64,000 nucleotides of DNA, taken from Mycobacterium sp. SM1. Lineage in GTDB: Bacteria; Actinomycetota; Actinomycetes; Mycobacteriales; Mycobacteriaceae. The notes beneath the pieces are model-generated. The model was not told the DNA's origin, did no database searches, and saw only the letters and a list, made by a program, of their open reading frames with translations. Where the stretch lies: positions 1,426,001 to 1,490,000 of the forward strand of contig NZ_JAFLNH010000001.1 in NCBI RefSeq assembly GCF_018361265.1. Direction: 5' to 3'. Made by a program: the position numbers and the translations under genes. Positions 20,012-28,447 of this stretch are shown piece after piece (position 1 is the first letter of the stretch; each line of letters begins with the position of its first letter).

Positions 20012-20139
20012 CAGCCCCCCCGCACACCAGCGAACCCACCGTGAACCCCCCCGGCCACCCGGCCCGCCCCGGCCCGCGGCCACACCAAACCCGCGGCCCC
20101 CGGCGGCCAACAGCGCCCCGGCGGGCTGTGCCGCCCCAT
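20008..20139 (-). pseudogene. espK 5' fragment upstream of membrane-protein copy 2
   Basis: Same layout as 15930-16061: an ATG, 43 codons starting with the espK-like PPGRCW segment, and a TGA overlapping the GTG of the membrane-protein gene. It is a duplicated scar, which shows the truncation happened before the 4.1-kb duplication. Confidence 0.6.
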
Positions 20140-20499
20140 CGCCTCACCAACCCCCAACCACCCGATACCCAATAGATTGATCCCCCCGTGTCAGCGCGGC
20201 GACCCAAGCCAGGGGATCGTCTCACAGCATAACGGGGCGACGCCGCCGCGAAGCGGTGACGTCGTCGGGCGCTAAGCACCGCGAAACCACCCAGCGGCAG
20301 CGCCACACCGGCCGGGGTGTTCGAGCCGATCGGCCCCCACGCCCACGCCGCCACGGCGGCGCGCTTCGGCGGCGCGCCGCCCCCCGGGCTCGGCCGGCGC
20401 GTGACACCCCGGATCCTAGGGGCGGCGCTGTCCCCGCAAACCCTGGGCTGCCCGGTGAAAACCCGCCCGCAAGCCGGTGGGCGCCAGGCGCCGGGCGGC
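20140..20499. other. Spacer with decayed membrane-protein 3' remnant
   Basis: Counterpart of 16062-16402, slightly longer through an extra GC-rich stretch near 20350-20385. It holds the same decayed match to the membrane-protein 3' end and no intact gene. Confidence 0.6.
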
Positions 20500-22983
20500 T
20501 CAGCGCGCCGCCGCCCCCGCCAGCGCCTCGCTAAGCAGATCCCGCAGGTAGCGCCAATACAGCCAATCGCTGACCGCTTTGCGCTGCGCGACCGCGTGCA
20601 CCGCGCTATAGCCCTCATAGACCGCCATCTCCGCCGCGTGGATGGCATAGGCCAGCAAATAGCGCAGCTGCGCCAGCCCGCGATCGGGGGCGCTGCTGCC
20701 CAGCATCGGCTTGTTGACATCCCACCACAGCTGCGCGCGCCGATCCGCGGGCGCGGCCGCGTCCACCGGCGCCAGCGGCAGCAACTCCACCAGATTCCAG
20801 TCACTGACCCCCGCCAGCCTGGCCGCCTCCCCGGGGGCCACCACCTGCAGCCGGTCCCGCCCGGCCATCGCCCCCGACGGCGGGATCTCCTCGGGATCAA
20901 GCACCTGCCGCGGCGCCCCCGGATCCACCCCCGCGAACTGCTCCTCGGTGGCAAACACCACCCGCAGCCGCGCCCCCCGATGCGCCGCCCAGCCCTGAAG
21001 CGCCGCGAACGGGTAGGTGCTCCAACGCGCCCGCTCCACCACCGGCACCGCCGCATCGGCGGACACCAAACACACCGGGTCAGGCAGGTTAACCCCATCG
21101 GGCATGTAGGCCATGCCGAAACTGTTGGCCACCACAATCTTTCCCTCAACCGTCAACGCGGTCACCCAGTAGAAATTCGCGTCCCCACGCCCCGGGCGAT
21201 CCGGGGCGTTTAACGCCAGCGCGATACGACGCGCCACCACCAGCGGATCCGACCCACCCCCCGCGCCCCGGCGCCGCGCCGCCCCCGCCGCGCTGAGCTG
21301 AGCGATCACATCACGCTCCGCCCGCGCCGCCGACACCGGGATCGGCGCCGGCGCGCCCCCACCCGGCGCCGACGCGTCTTTCACCGCCGCCGCATACACC
21401 CCCGGCCCCCCCACCGGCGCCGAACCCACCGGCGCCGCCGGCGGCGGGCTAGGCGCCGAACCCAACGGCATCGCCCCCACCGCCGCCCCCGGCGCCCCAC
21501 CACCCCCACCGGCGAACCAGCCCACAGCTCCTCCACCCCCGGCACGCGCCGGCCCCCCACCCCCACCGGCGCCCGTCACACCCCCCGCACCGGACACACC
21601 CCCCGCCCCGGCCGCCGCCTCCGGGGCCACACCCGGGGCCACCGGGGCCACCGGCCCGCCCACAGCCCCCGCCGGGGCCACCGGCGAGGCGGTGCCCAGC
21701 GCCGAGGCCCCCATAGGCGCCCCCACCGGCTGCCCACCAGCCCACGACCCCGGCCCCAGCCCCTGACCAGCCCCCACCGGCGGCGCCTGACCCGCCCCTA
21801 TAGGCGGCCCACCCCCCACCGGGGCACCCGACACGCCCGGGCCCCCACCCACACCGGCGCCCGTCACACCCGCGACACCACCATGACCACCAAACAACGA
21901 GCCCCCGCCCGGCGCGCTCCCCCCCACCCCCACCGCCGAGCCCCCCGAAGACGGACCCGAGGGCGCCACCACCGACGGCCCGGAAACAGGCGCCGACGGA
22001 TGCGCGCCAGGCTGCTGCTGAGTCGAGACCGGAGGAGGGGCCTTAAAAGCCCCTGGCCCGGCCGGATCTGGCGGCGCCGCGGGAGCAGGCCCCTGCGGCG
22101 TCCGCGTGGAAGCAGACCCCGGCGGCGGCTGCGTGGAAGCAGACCCCGGCGGCGGCTGCGCGGGAGCAGACCCCGGCGGCTGCGCGCCAGCAGGCCCCCC
22201 TGCAGGCACGCCAGGCTGCTGACCCGAAGCCGGGTCTTTCAAAGACCCTGTGGTCGCCGGTGAGGGAGCAGACCCCCCCGAAACCGCACCAGCAAGCTGC
22301 TGAGGAGAATCCGAGCCCTTTAAAGACCCTGCTGTCACCGGTGAGGGAAGAGACTCCCCCGGAACCGAGCTGCCACCGGGATGCCCATTGACCCCAGCAC
22401 CCGGCCCCGGGGATGCGGGCTGCTGGCCCGCGCCCGGCGCGCCGGTGGGGGCTGCCCCGCCGCTAGGGTGCTTCCCTACGCCCGGCGCGCCCGGCGGCGC
22501 GGCGGGTGGCGCGGCGCCGGCCACAACCTCCACGTTTGCGGCGTGCGTGGCGGCGACGATGGCCTGGATGTGGCTGTTTTTCTCCTCGGCGCTGAGATCG
22601 GGGTTATCCAGGATCACGCCGATGCTTTTATGGGCCTGCTCGACGTTGTCGATGATGCGGTCTTTGACCCCCGCGGTGGTCTCGGCCGCGTCCCGGCACA
22701 CAGCGATCGCCTCACGCAGCTGCCGCAGGTGGGTGTCCATCGTGGTGGCGCGCTCATCGACAGCGCCGCGCGCGGCCTCACACCCATCACCGGCCCACAC
22801 GTAGTGGCCGTTAAAGATCATCGCCCGGTGCTGCTTCCAGTCACGCTGCGCGCCGGCCAGGGCCGTCACAACCCGGCCCAGATCCTCCCCGTAGCCGCTG
22901 TAGACATCCTCATCGACCCGCGGCCACGCCGGGCCCGCGGTCATCTCCAGCGAATATTGGCCCGGTGGTCTTTCCTTGCCCAT
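20500..22983 (-). CDS. espK: ESX-1 secretion-associated protein EspK
   Basis: Predicted 827 residues (Rv3879c is 729). The N-terminal 150 residues form a WXG-like helical domain (VWAGDGCEAARGA, then DLSAEEKNSHIQAIVAATHAANV, matching the EspK pattern). A long Pro/Gly/Ala/Ser linker follows, with repeats such as PPPGSAST. The C-terminal 270 residues match the conserved EspK region (IPVSAARAERD, ALNAPD, VANSFGMAYMPDG, LDPEEIPPSG). EspK is described as a chaperone-like factor for EspB export. The ATG at 22983 lies 4 bp after the upstream stop, so it is probably co-transcribed with the membrane-protein gene and espJ. Its strand is opposite to espL, unlike M. tuberculosis. Confidence 0.9.
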   Translation of the reverse strand: MGKERPPGQYSLEMTAGPAWPRVDEDVYSGYGEDLGRVVTALAGAQRDWKQHRAMIFNGHYVWAGDGCEAARGAVDERATTMDTHLRQLREAIAVCRDAAETTAGVKDRIIDNVEQAHKSIGVILDNPDLSAEEKNSHIQAIVAATHAANVEVVAGAAPPAAPPGAPGVGKHPSGGAAPTGAPGAGQQPASPGPGAGVNGHPGGSSVPGESLPSPVTAGSLKGSDSPQQLAGAVSGGSAPSPATTGSLKDPASGQQPGVPAGGPAGAQPPGSAPAQPPPGSASTQPPPGSASTRTPQGPAPAAPPDPAGPGAFKAPPPVSTQQQPGAHPSAPVSGPSVVAPSGPSSGGSAVGVGGSAPGGGSLFGGHGGVAGVTGAGVGGGPGVSGAPVGGGPPIGAGQAPPVGAGQGLGPGSWAGGQPVGAPMGASALGTASPVAPAGAVGGPVAPVAPGVAPEAAAGAGGVSGAGGVTGAGGGGGPARAGGGGAVGWFAGGGGGAPGAAVGAMPLGSAPSPPPAAPVGSAPVGGPGVYAAAVKDASAPGGGAPAPIPVSAARAERDVIAQLSAAGAARRRGAGGGSDPLVVARRIALALNAPDRPGRGDANFYWVTALTVEGKIVVANSFGMAYMPDGVNLPDPVCLVSADAAVPVVERARWSTYPFAALQGWAAHRGARLRVVFATEEQFAGVDPGAPRQVLDPEEIPPSGAMAGRDRLQVVAPGEAARLAGVSDWNLVELLPLAPVDAAAPADRRAQLWWDVNKPMLGSSAPDRGLAQLRYLLAYAIHAAEMAVYEGYSAVHAVAQRKAVSDWLYWRYLRDLLSEALAGAAAR

Positions 22984-22987
22984 CGCC

Positions 22988-24109
22988 TCACCGCCCCCCA
23001 ACCGCCGAGCACGCCCCAACGGTGCCCCCCACTGCCCCTGTCGGGACTTGCACCAGGGACTTGTCCTCCACAGCATAACTCGGCAGCGCCGCAGCGTAGG
23101 CGCGATAGTATTGCGCGCTAAGCACCGCGAAATCCTGCAGCGGCAGGTTCGCGCTGCGCCGGCCGAGCGCTTCGACCCGATCGGCGAACGACGTGATCGC
23201 CGGCACGGCGGCTGTCACGATGGCCTTCTGCTCCGGCGTCCGCTGTCCGGCTGGGGTGTTCGAGTCTACGGTGTCCAGTGCGGCGAGGTTGGGGTTGTCG
23301 CCGAACTCGGCTGGTAACCGAACCCAATCCGCGCAGGTGGGGTCGGGCTTGGTGAGAAATTCCCGCGGATCCGCCGCATCGGCGGGGCCCGCGCCGTGCA
23401 GCGCGCTTGCGGTCGGCGGCGCCGCCGCCGACACCACCGAGGCGCTGGTGGCGGCCGCGCCGTTCGCTATCGCCCGACACATCTCCATTAGCGCATTGCC
23501 CATGCTCGATGAGACCCCGGCCAGGTGGTCATCCGGGGCCGTGTAGGTGGGGATCTTCTCGGCGTAGGCGCGGCCGTAGGCGATAAACGCCTCATAGAGT
23601 TCCCGCACCACCCGATGCGGGGTCAGCCGCACCAGCGGCAGTGTTTGATCGGCGGCGCTGCGCATCGCCTGGGCCACCGCCTGATACTGGGTGCGCTGCT
23701 CGGGTGTCCACGCGCTGGCCGGCAGGCTGGGATCGCGATCGGCCCACCCGTTATGCTCCCGGTCGGAAAGCACCGTCCAGATGGTCAGCCATTTCTCGCA
23801 GGTGGGCTCCTCGGTGATGATGCCCACCGGGCCGGTGTCAGCGGCGCTGGCCACCCCCGAGCCCGCGCCCGCGGCACCCGACGGCCCCGCCGCGGGAGCA
23901 CCGCGGCCCCCCCGCAGCACCACCACGGTGATCAGCGCCGTCACCGCCACCACCAGCAGCGCCGCCCCACCCCACAGCCACATCCCCCGCCCCGCCCGCC
24001 GGGGCGGCACCGGCGCGGGCGCCCACAACGGCGGCGCGCCGAAACCCGGCTGAGGTGATGACCCGAAACCCGCTGGGGGCGGCCCCACAGCCCCCGGCGG
24101 CACGCTCAC
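22988..24109 (-). CDS. Single-pass membrane protein with two Cys-paired helical domains (copy 1)
   Basis: Predicted 373 residues, and the most divergent of the three intact copies. The lead is SVPPGAVGPPPAGFG with an extra QPGFGAPP segment, then one transmembrane helix (LWGGAALLVVAVTALITVVVL) and two Cys-bounded domains (PTCEKW...MCRAI, PTCADW...VGACSA). The GTG at 24109 starts 72 bp after espJ. The stop is 4 bp before espK. It therefore sits in an espJ-membrane protein-espK operon and is the likely founder copy. No characterised homologue is recognised. The exported disulfide-type domains suggest an envelope role. Confidence 0.82.
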   Translation of the reverse strand: MSVPPGAVGPPPAGFGSSPQPGFGAPPLWAPAPVPPRRAGRGMWLWGGAALLVVAVTALITVVVLRGGRGAPAAGPSGAAGAGSGVASAADTGPVGIITEEPTCEKWLTIWTVLSDREHNGWADRDPSLPASAWTPEQRTQYQAVAQAMRSAADQTLPLVRLTPHRVVRELYEAFIAYGRAYAEKIPTYTAPDDHLAGVSSSMGNALMEMCRAIANGAAATSASVVSAAAPPTASALHGAGPADAADPREFLTKPDPTCADWVRLPAEFGDNPNLAALDTVDSNTPAGQRTPEQKAIVTAAVPAITSFADRVEALGRRSANLPLQDFAVLSAQYYRAYAAALPSYAVEDKSLVQVPTGAVGGTVGACSAVGGR

Positions 24110-24181
24110 CGACCCCCCCGCATACCGGCGGCGCGAACGTGAAACCCCATGGCCGGCTAGCCGATCGCCCGGGTGGACAGC

Positions 24182-25051
24182 TCACAGCACACGGTAACCC
24201 TCCGGCGGCCGACCATCCCGGCTGCCCGGGGCGCCACCCGGTGGGACCGGCTCCCCCGCAGGCCGCTGCGCCGACGGCGCTTCAGGCGCCCGCTCCCCGG
24301 GCGCACCCGGAGCGGCCCCAGCCGGCTGCGAAGGCTGCGAAGCCGGGCCGGCGGCGTCGGCCAGGACCTCCTCGCCGTCGTCGTGGCCGGGCTGGTCCGC
24401 CGGGCTTGTCGCTCCCACCTGCGACACCTGCCCGCCTTGCTGCATCGCGGCTTGCGCCCCCTGCATGATGGCCCCGGGAACCATCCCGGCCATCCCGGCC
24501 ATCCCCATAGGGGCCTGCGCGGCCTGCGTGGCCATGTCCACCGGTGTGCCCATCATGTCGCCAAGCTGGCCCAACTGATCCGCCGCGCCGCTCCCGGCGC
24601 CCACGGGGTCGGCCGCCGACAGCGCATCCACCCCCGCCGGGGCACCGGGCGCGTCACCGGCTGCCGCCGGCGCCCCGGGCGCACCCGCTCCACCGCCCGC
24701 GCCCACGGCCGGCGCCGCCCCGCCGCTTGGGGCACCCGAGCCAGGCTGGGGCATCTGCTGCAGGCGCTTGGTGATCTCATCGGCCAGCTGTTTGTCGGTG
24801 GTCTCGTAGCGGTCAGCCGCCGCGACCACCTGCCCGGCCGTTTTGGCCGCATCGGCCTTGGTCTTCGGCAAACCGGAGATCAGCGGCGCCACCGCCGCCT
24901 GTACCCGCGCGCTCAACGCCTCCGACAACGGGTCAGCACCCACCGCCGTGAAAGGCTCCGGCGCGGCGGGGATCTCCTCGGCCGCCCGCAGCAGCCCATT
25001 GCCCTCGTTGGCTAAAACACCGGTGTCAACCCTCAACTCAGCGGGCGCCAT
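24182..25051 (-). CDS. espJ: ESX-1 secretion-associated protein EspJ
   Basis: Predicted 289 residues (Rv3878 is 280). The N-terminal 100 residues are helical, with YETTDKQL giving the YxxxD export motif at the end of the first domain. A long Ala/Gly/Pro-rich low-complexity part follows, ending in acidic and Pro-rich sequence, as in EspJ. The ATG at 25051 has GGGAGG five bases upstream. Sequence identity to EspJ appears modest, so the name rests on length, architecture and place between eccD1 and espK. It probably heads the espJ-membrane protein-espK operon. EspJ is an ESX-1 substrate of unknown function. Confidence 0.75.
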   Translation of the reverse strand: MAPAELRVDTGVLANEGNGLLRAAEEIPAAPEPFTAVGADPLSEALSARVQAAVAPLISGLPKTKADAAKTAGQVVAAADRYETTDKQLADEITKRLQQMPQPGSGAPSGGAAPAVGAGGGAGAPGAPAAAGDAPGAPAGVDALSAADPVGAGSGAADQLGQLGDMMGTPVDMATQAAQAPMGMAGMAGMVPGAIMQGAQAAMQQGGQVSQVGATSPADQPGHDDGEEVLADAAGPASQPSQPAGAAPGAPGERAPEAPSAQRPAGEPVPPGGAPGSRDGRPPEGYRVL

Positions 25052-25456
25052 CGGTGCCTCCCGTCACCACCGCCAGCGCCGGATGCCCGCCGCGACCCAC
25101 GCTCGCGAGTCCCCCCGCAGCGGCTCGGCGCGCATCCGCCATCACCGATGCTGACCACGGCCTCACCCACATCGGCAACCCCTTCCGCGTTTTGCCTGCA
25201 GCCAGCTTATCCGAGTCTCACCTCCCCGTTAGGCAAAAAATTCCCGATCGCCCTGGCCGGGACAGGCGTTACCGTCGGGCGCCGCACCACCACCGCCATC
25301 GCGGTCGCGGTCGGCCGGTCTCCGCGGTGCCACGGGCCGACAACGGGCAGCCCCTATAGCTCGCACGTCACCGCTCCCAGGCTCCCGATGCGGGGCATTA
25401 TTCACCAAGTGCCACAGCGTGATCGACACCCGCGTGTGACGCCGGTGCGTCCGTGG
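25052..25456. other. Intergenic region upstream of espJ, no gene seen
   Basis: This stretch separates the 3' end of the DUF2510-type gene from espJ. It presumably holds the espJ promoter. No convincing gene or hairpin terminator was found by eye. Confidence 0.5.
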
Positions 25457-26134
25457 CTACCGGAATGCCGCCGCGCACATCGGCATCAGCGTCGGCAGCA
25501 GCACCGCGTTCGGAACCCTCGTTTTCAGCGCAAAAACACCTCTCGGCCTCGGGTTCGTCGGCGATATCACATGTATCCATACCTGCCCGTCATTTCCCCG
25601 CAGGGCCCCACCAACGTTGTCGTACCTCAGGTTGACGGCGGCGTGGTGGAATTGCGTCCATGGCCGCGACTTCGTCCGCATGAATCTGATGGTAAATCCA
25701 TTACTCGATAATCTGAGAAATGTCCACTTGTCGTTCAGGGTGTACTCATCGCCCGCCATTAGCGACCCAAGGATACGCTGGGAGATTCGTGGTTCGATGA
25801 ACCGCTGGGATATGTCGACGAGCCCGGTCCATGCCAATTCGTTCTGCGGAGCATTGATCAGGCCTGAGCCGCGAAGATCCAGAGTGTTTGGGCGCCCGTG
25901 CATATCGATGACCGAGAAACCGCGAAAGATCGTTGACCAAGCAACGGGATAATGCCGAGATACCCCATACAAGCTTCTATGCCAGTAGGACACAGCTCTG
26001 ATCTCGTCGAGGGCGATCCGCTCCCCGTTCATAAATAAATGCTCGTTTGTCAGGTAGATCAGCCAGCGCTGGCCGTCCCAGAAGCCGGTGATAGTGTTTC
26101 TGTCAGGCTGGGGATACCAACCATACGGCGGCAT
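25457..26134 (-). CDS. DUF2510-type hypothetical protein
   Basis: Predicted 225 residues. The N-terminus carries a DUF2510-like motif (YGWYPQPDRN...FWDGQRW), a short module common at the start of actinobacterial membrane-linked proteins. The rest looks like mixed alpha/beta soluble sequence (EHLFMNGERIALDEIRAV, a PH-like opening) with no obvious transmembrane helix. I cannot assign a function. Its codons are visibly less G/C-biased than those of the neighbours, suggesting later acquisition or different constraints. ATG at 26134 is preceded by GGAAGG. It is divergent from the EspE-like gene. Confidence 0.7.
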   Translation of the reverse strand: MPPYGWYPQPDRNTITGFWDGQRWLIYLTNEHLFMNGERIALDEIRAVSYWHRSLYGVSRHYPVAWSTIFRGFSVIDMHGRPNTLDLRGSGLINAPQNELAWTGLVDISQRFIEPRISQRILGSLMAGDEYTLNDKWTFLRLSSNGFTIRFMRTKSRPWTQFHHAAVNLRYDNVGGALRGNDGQVWIHVISPTNPRPRGVFALKTRVPNAVLLPTLMPMCAAAFR

Positions 26135-26473
26135 ATGCTAATGCCCTTCCTATGCAATTTCGGCGTCGAGTATCTCGGCTCTGAGCACTGCGCAAGATCG
26201 CGAAGCGACGCCTCAAGCGTGCTGTGAGCGGAATTTTAGCTAGGCGGCTGATTGGCTGGCACGTCGATCGGTTGGCGCGGCGGCCGACGAAGCCGGGCGC
26301 AGGGCGACACCCGGCGGAAATACCGGCCCGGCACCCGGCAGCGCTGCCTGGGCGGCCGAGGCCCTTGGGCCTGCGGAGGCGCGGTCCGCCCACGCGCACC
26401 GAACGCCAAATTTGCGTCACTGAGCCGTTTGGAGCCTTGATAGGCTGGCACCCGACGAAGGGAGCCGCCAGCC
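26135..26473. promoter_or_regulatory. Divergent intergenic region
   Basis: This 339-bp space separates the DUF2510-type gene (leftward) and the EspE-like gene (rightward), so promoters for both should lie here. An AAGGGAG ribosome site for the rightward gene is at about 26458-26464. I identified no clear -10/-35 pair. Confidence 0.5.
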
Positions 26474-27958
26474 GTGGGCATGAGTTTCTTTCACGTTATG
26501 GACGTTGCCGAATGGGCAAAGGAAGTCTGGGAGGACGCTGAGGCTGCGCTGGGTGGTGATCCCTGGGGCGACTTGGGCCTCGCTACGGATGCCTTCGAAG
26601 GTTTGCGGCTTTTTGGAGTCTTAGGAGAAGCAGCGGAAGCAGCGGAAACGCCGATTATCGACGCCGGCCTATTCGCTATCGAGACGATGACGGAACTGTG
26701 CGGATCCGGCGAGCCCGATACCGGTGAAAAATTCGGCGACGGACAGGCTCGGTTCAACAGTGTCGGCGAGGTTCTGGGCTCGGCCTTTCCCGACGACAGC
26801 TGGGAAGGCACTGGGTCACAAGCCTATGTGGCGCAGAACACCCGCCAACAGGACCGCGCGAGGACTATGGCGGACGCAGACGTCTCGGTGAAACAGATTT
26901 TGTCGTGTGAGGCGGGCCAGGTTAGAGAGACCCGTGAGACCTTGGAGCACGAGGCGATCCTTCTCCGCGCCTTCATCCCGCCGGCTGTAGCTGCACTGGC
27001 CATTCCGGTGTTCGGCGAGGAAATCTCGTTAGGGATTCAAATCGGCGCCGTCGCCGGCATCTTACCGGTCTGTGAAGCGCAGATGCTGCAAATGAGCGCC
27101 GACGCCAACAATAACGCCCAGCAGTTGCAGCAGGCGATCGGCCTCTACCGAGAGGTCGCATCCACCGCTCATCCGACCGGTACGCCGTTTGCCGCGGCTG
27201 CGCCGAACGGGCCCGCTAAATCGGCGCCGTCGCCAAGCGAGTCGCCACAACCTCCCGGTCCCGCGCCGACGGTCCCGGCCGCGGGCGGCGCCCCGGCACC
27301 GGCCGCAGCCGGCGCCCAGGCGCCGGCTGGCCCCGCGGGCCCCGCGCCGGGAGCGCTCGGCGGCGGGGCTCCGCTCGGCGGCGGGGGAAGCCCAGGCGGG
27401 GGAAGTCCTGGAGGCTCGCAATTCTCGGCGCCGGGAGCGTCGATGCCCCCGGGTGAGCCGGCCCCCGCGCCGCTTGGCGGCCCAGGTGGTGGCTCACCGT
27501 TAGGTGCTTCACCAGGCGGGGGCTCGGGCGGATCCACCGGAGCAGGTCCGTTGGGCTCGGGGTTGGGGGGTTTGTCCGGGCTCCTCGGGCAAGCCGGGCA
27601 GCTGGCCAGTCAGATTCCCGCGGCACAAGGTGCGCAGCCGCAAGCACAGCCCGGCGCGCCGGGTCTGGGCCCGTCTCCGGCGACTCTCGCCAAAGACGTC
27701 AAGCAGAAAGACGTCACGGCCATGAGCGACGAAGATGACCACGAGCAAAAGGGCGACAACAAAGACGCCGCAGACAACGGCGCCGCCGGTGGCGCGGGCG
27801 CGACACCGGGTGCGGGCCACTCCCAGCGACCGCCGGTCGGCTCAGCTGCGGACAGCACGCCCGGGCAGGAGTCAGAAGCGGCCACGGCTCGCCCGGTGGA
27901 GCGCACCGCCCCACAAGAGCCCGGCAATCCCCCGGCAACGGCGCCGGAGAACACCTGA
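26474..27958 (+). CDS. EspE/EspA-like ESX-1 substrate
   Basis: Predicted 494 residues. The N-terminal 240 residues have the EspA/EspE pattern: an opening helix, a WxG turn in DSWEGTGSQAYVAQNTRQQ, then a hydrophobic helical region (AVAALAIPVFGEEISLGI). The rest is Pro/Gly/Ala-rich, then charged (SDEDDHEQKGD), similar in style to the EspE C-terminus. GTG at 26474 is chosen for AAGGGAG nine bases upstream. It pairs with a small EspF/EspC-like gene 83 bp downstream, as espE-espF and espA-espC do. EspE-type proteins are secreted with their small partners and are needed for ESX-1 activity. Which of EspA or EspE is closer cannot be settled by eye. Confidence 0.78.
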   Translation: MGMSFFHVMDVAEWAKEVWEDAEAALGGDPWGDLGLATDAFEGLRLFGVLGEAAEAAETPIIDAGLFAIETMTELCGSGEPDTGEKFGDGQARFNSVGEVLGSAFPDDSWEGTGSQAYVAQNTRQQDRARTMADADVSVKQILSCEAGQVRETRETLEHEAILLRAFIPPAVAALAIPVFGEEISLGIQIGAVAGILPVCEAQMLQMSADANNNAQQLQQAIGLYREVASTAHPTGTPFAAAAPNGPAKSAPSPSESPQPPGPAPTVPAAGGAPAPAAAGAQAPAGPAGPAPGALGGGAPLGGGGSPGGGSPGGSQFSAPGASMPPGEPAPAPLGGPGGGSPLGASPGGGSGGSTGAGPLGSGLGGLSGLLGQAGQLASQIPAAQGAQPQAQPGAPGLGPSPATLAKDVKQKDVTAMSDEDDHEQKGDNKDAADNGAAGGAGATPGAGHSQRPPVGSAADSTPGQESEAATARPVERTAPQEPGNPPATAPENT

Positions 27959-28041
27959 CGCGCGGTCAAATCCGCGCGCAAAACGCGCCGCACACACATC
28001 CACATTCACATTGAGAACACGAGGTCGAGGGAGGGTTCCAG

Positions 28042-28362
28042 GTGTCCGAATTGCGTGTCACCACGGCACATCTGCGTGAACTGTCGGCTAAACAACAGCA
28101 GGCGGCCGCTGAAATCGCTGCGGCCACCGAGCTGACCCACGGTGTCGGTGGTTCGGTCATGAAAAGCCATGGCGTGATCTGCGCGGCGACCGCGGGCGCA
28201 GTGTCGACGGCTGACGGCGCCCGAACCGCGGCAGGCGAGGGCATGCGCGAAGTGTCCACGGACCTGGCTGAAAAGCTCGACTCTGCTGCCGCGAGCTACG
28301 ACAGCGTCGACCAGCAGCAGTCCGGGGATCTCGACCAGCAGATGCATCCGCGCGGCGCGTGA
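28042..28362 (+). CDS. EspF/EspC-family small ESX-1 substrate
   Basis: Predicted 106 residues, the size of EspC and EspF (103). The layout matches that family: LRVTTAHLRELSAKQQQAA at the start, a central turn (GGSVMKSHGVIC), a second helix and YDSVDQQQ, which carries the YxxxD export motif. GTG at 28042 follows GAGGGAGGG. It is the presumed export partner of the EspE-like protein just upstream. The gene is convergent with eccD1. Confidence 0.8.
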   Translation: MSELRVTTAHLRELSAKQQQAAAEIAAATELTHGVGGSVMKSHGVICAATAGAVSTADGARTAAGEGMREVSTDLAEKLDSAAASYDSVDQQQSGDLDQQMHPRGA

Positions 28363-28447
28363 GACGCGGGACGTGAGAGACGAACCGACCGTGCGGCGCA
28401 ATCCCCAACGGACCGCCGGGCGCTTCCTATTTGACCCGCTTAGACCG

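Larger units (their letters stand above)
18876..22945. repeat. Tandem repeat unit B (membrane-protein gene plus espK)
   Basis: Approximate right unit of the direct repeat, almost identical to unit A. Differences visible by eye: one extra Pro-rich repeat unit (27 bp) in the espK linker near 22130, a short GC-rich insertion near 20350-20385, scattered substitutions, and the two frame-breaking single-base differences in unit A. Confidence 0.85.

Noticed and set aside
20317..21213. Plus-strand open frames opposite the espK copies (also 16187-17116)
   Set aside because: They mirror the GC-rich coding strand of espK and repeat in both units only because the DNA is duplicated.
14812..24109. CRISPR array
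   Set aside because: The repeats are kilobase-scale gene duplications and Pro-rich coding repeats, not short repeats with unique spacers.
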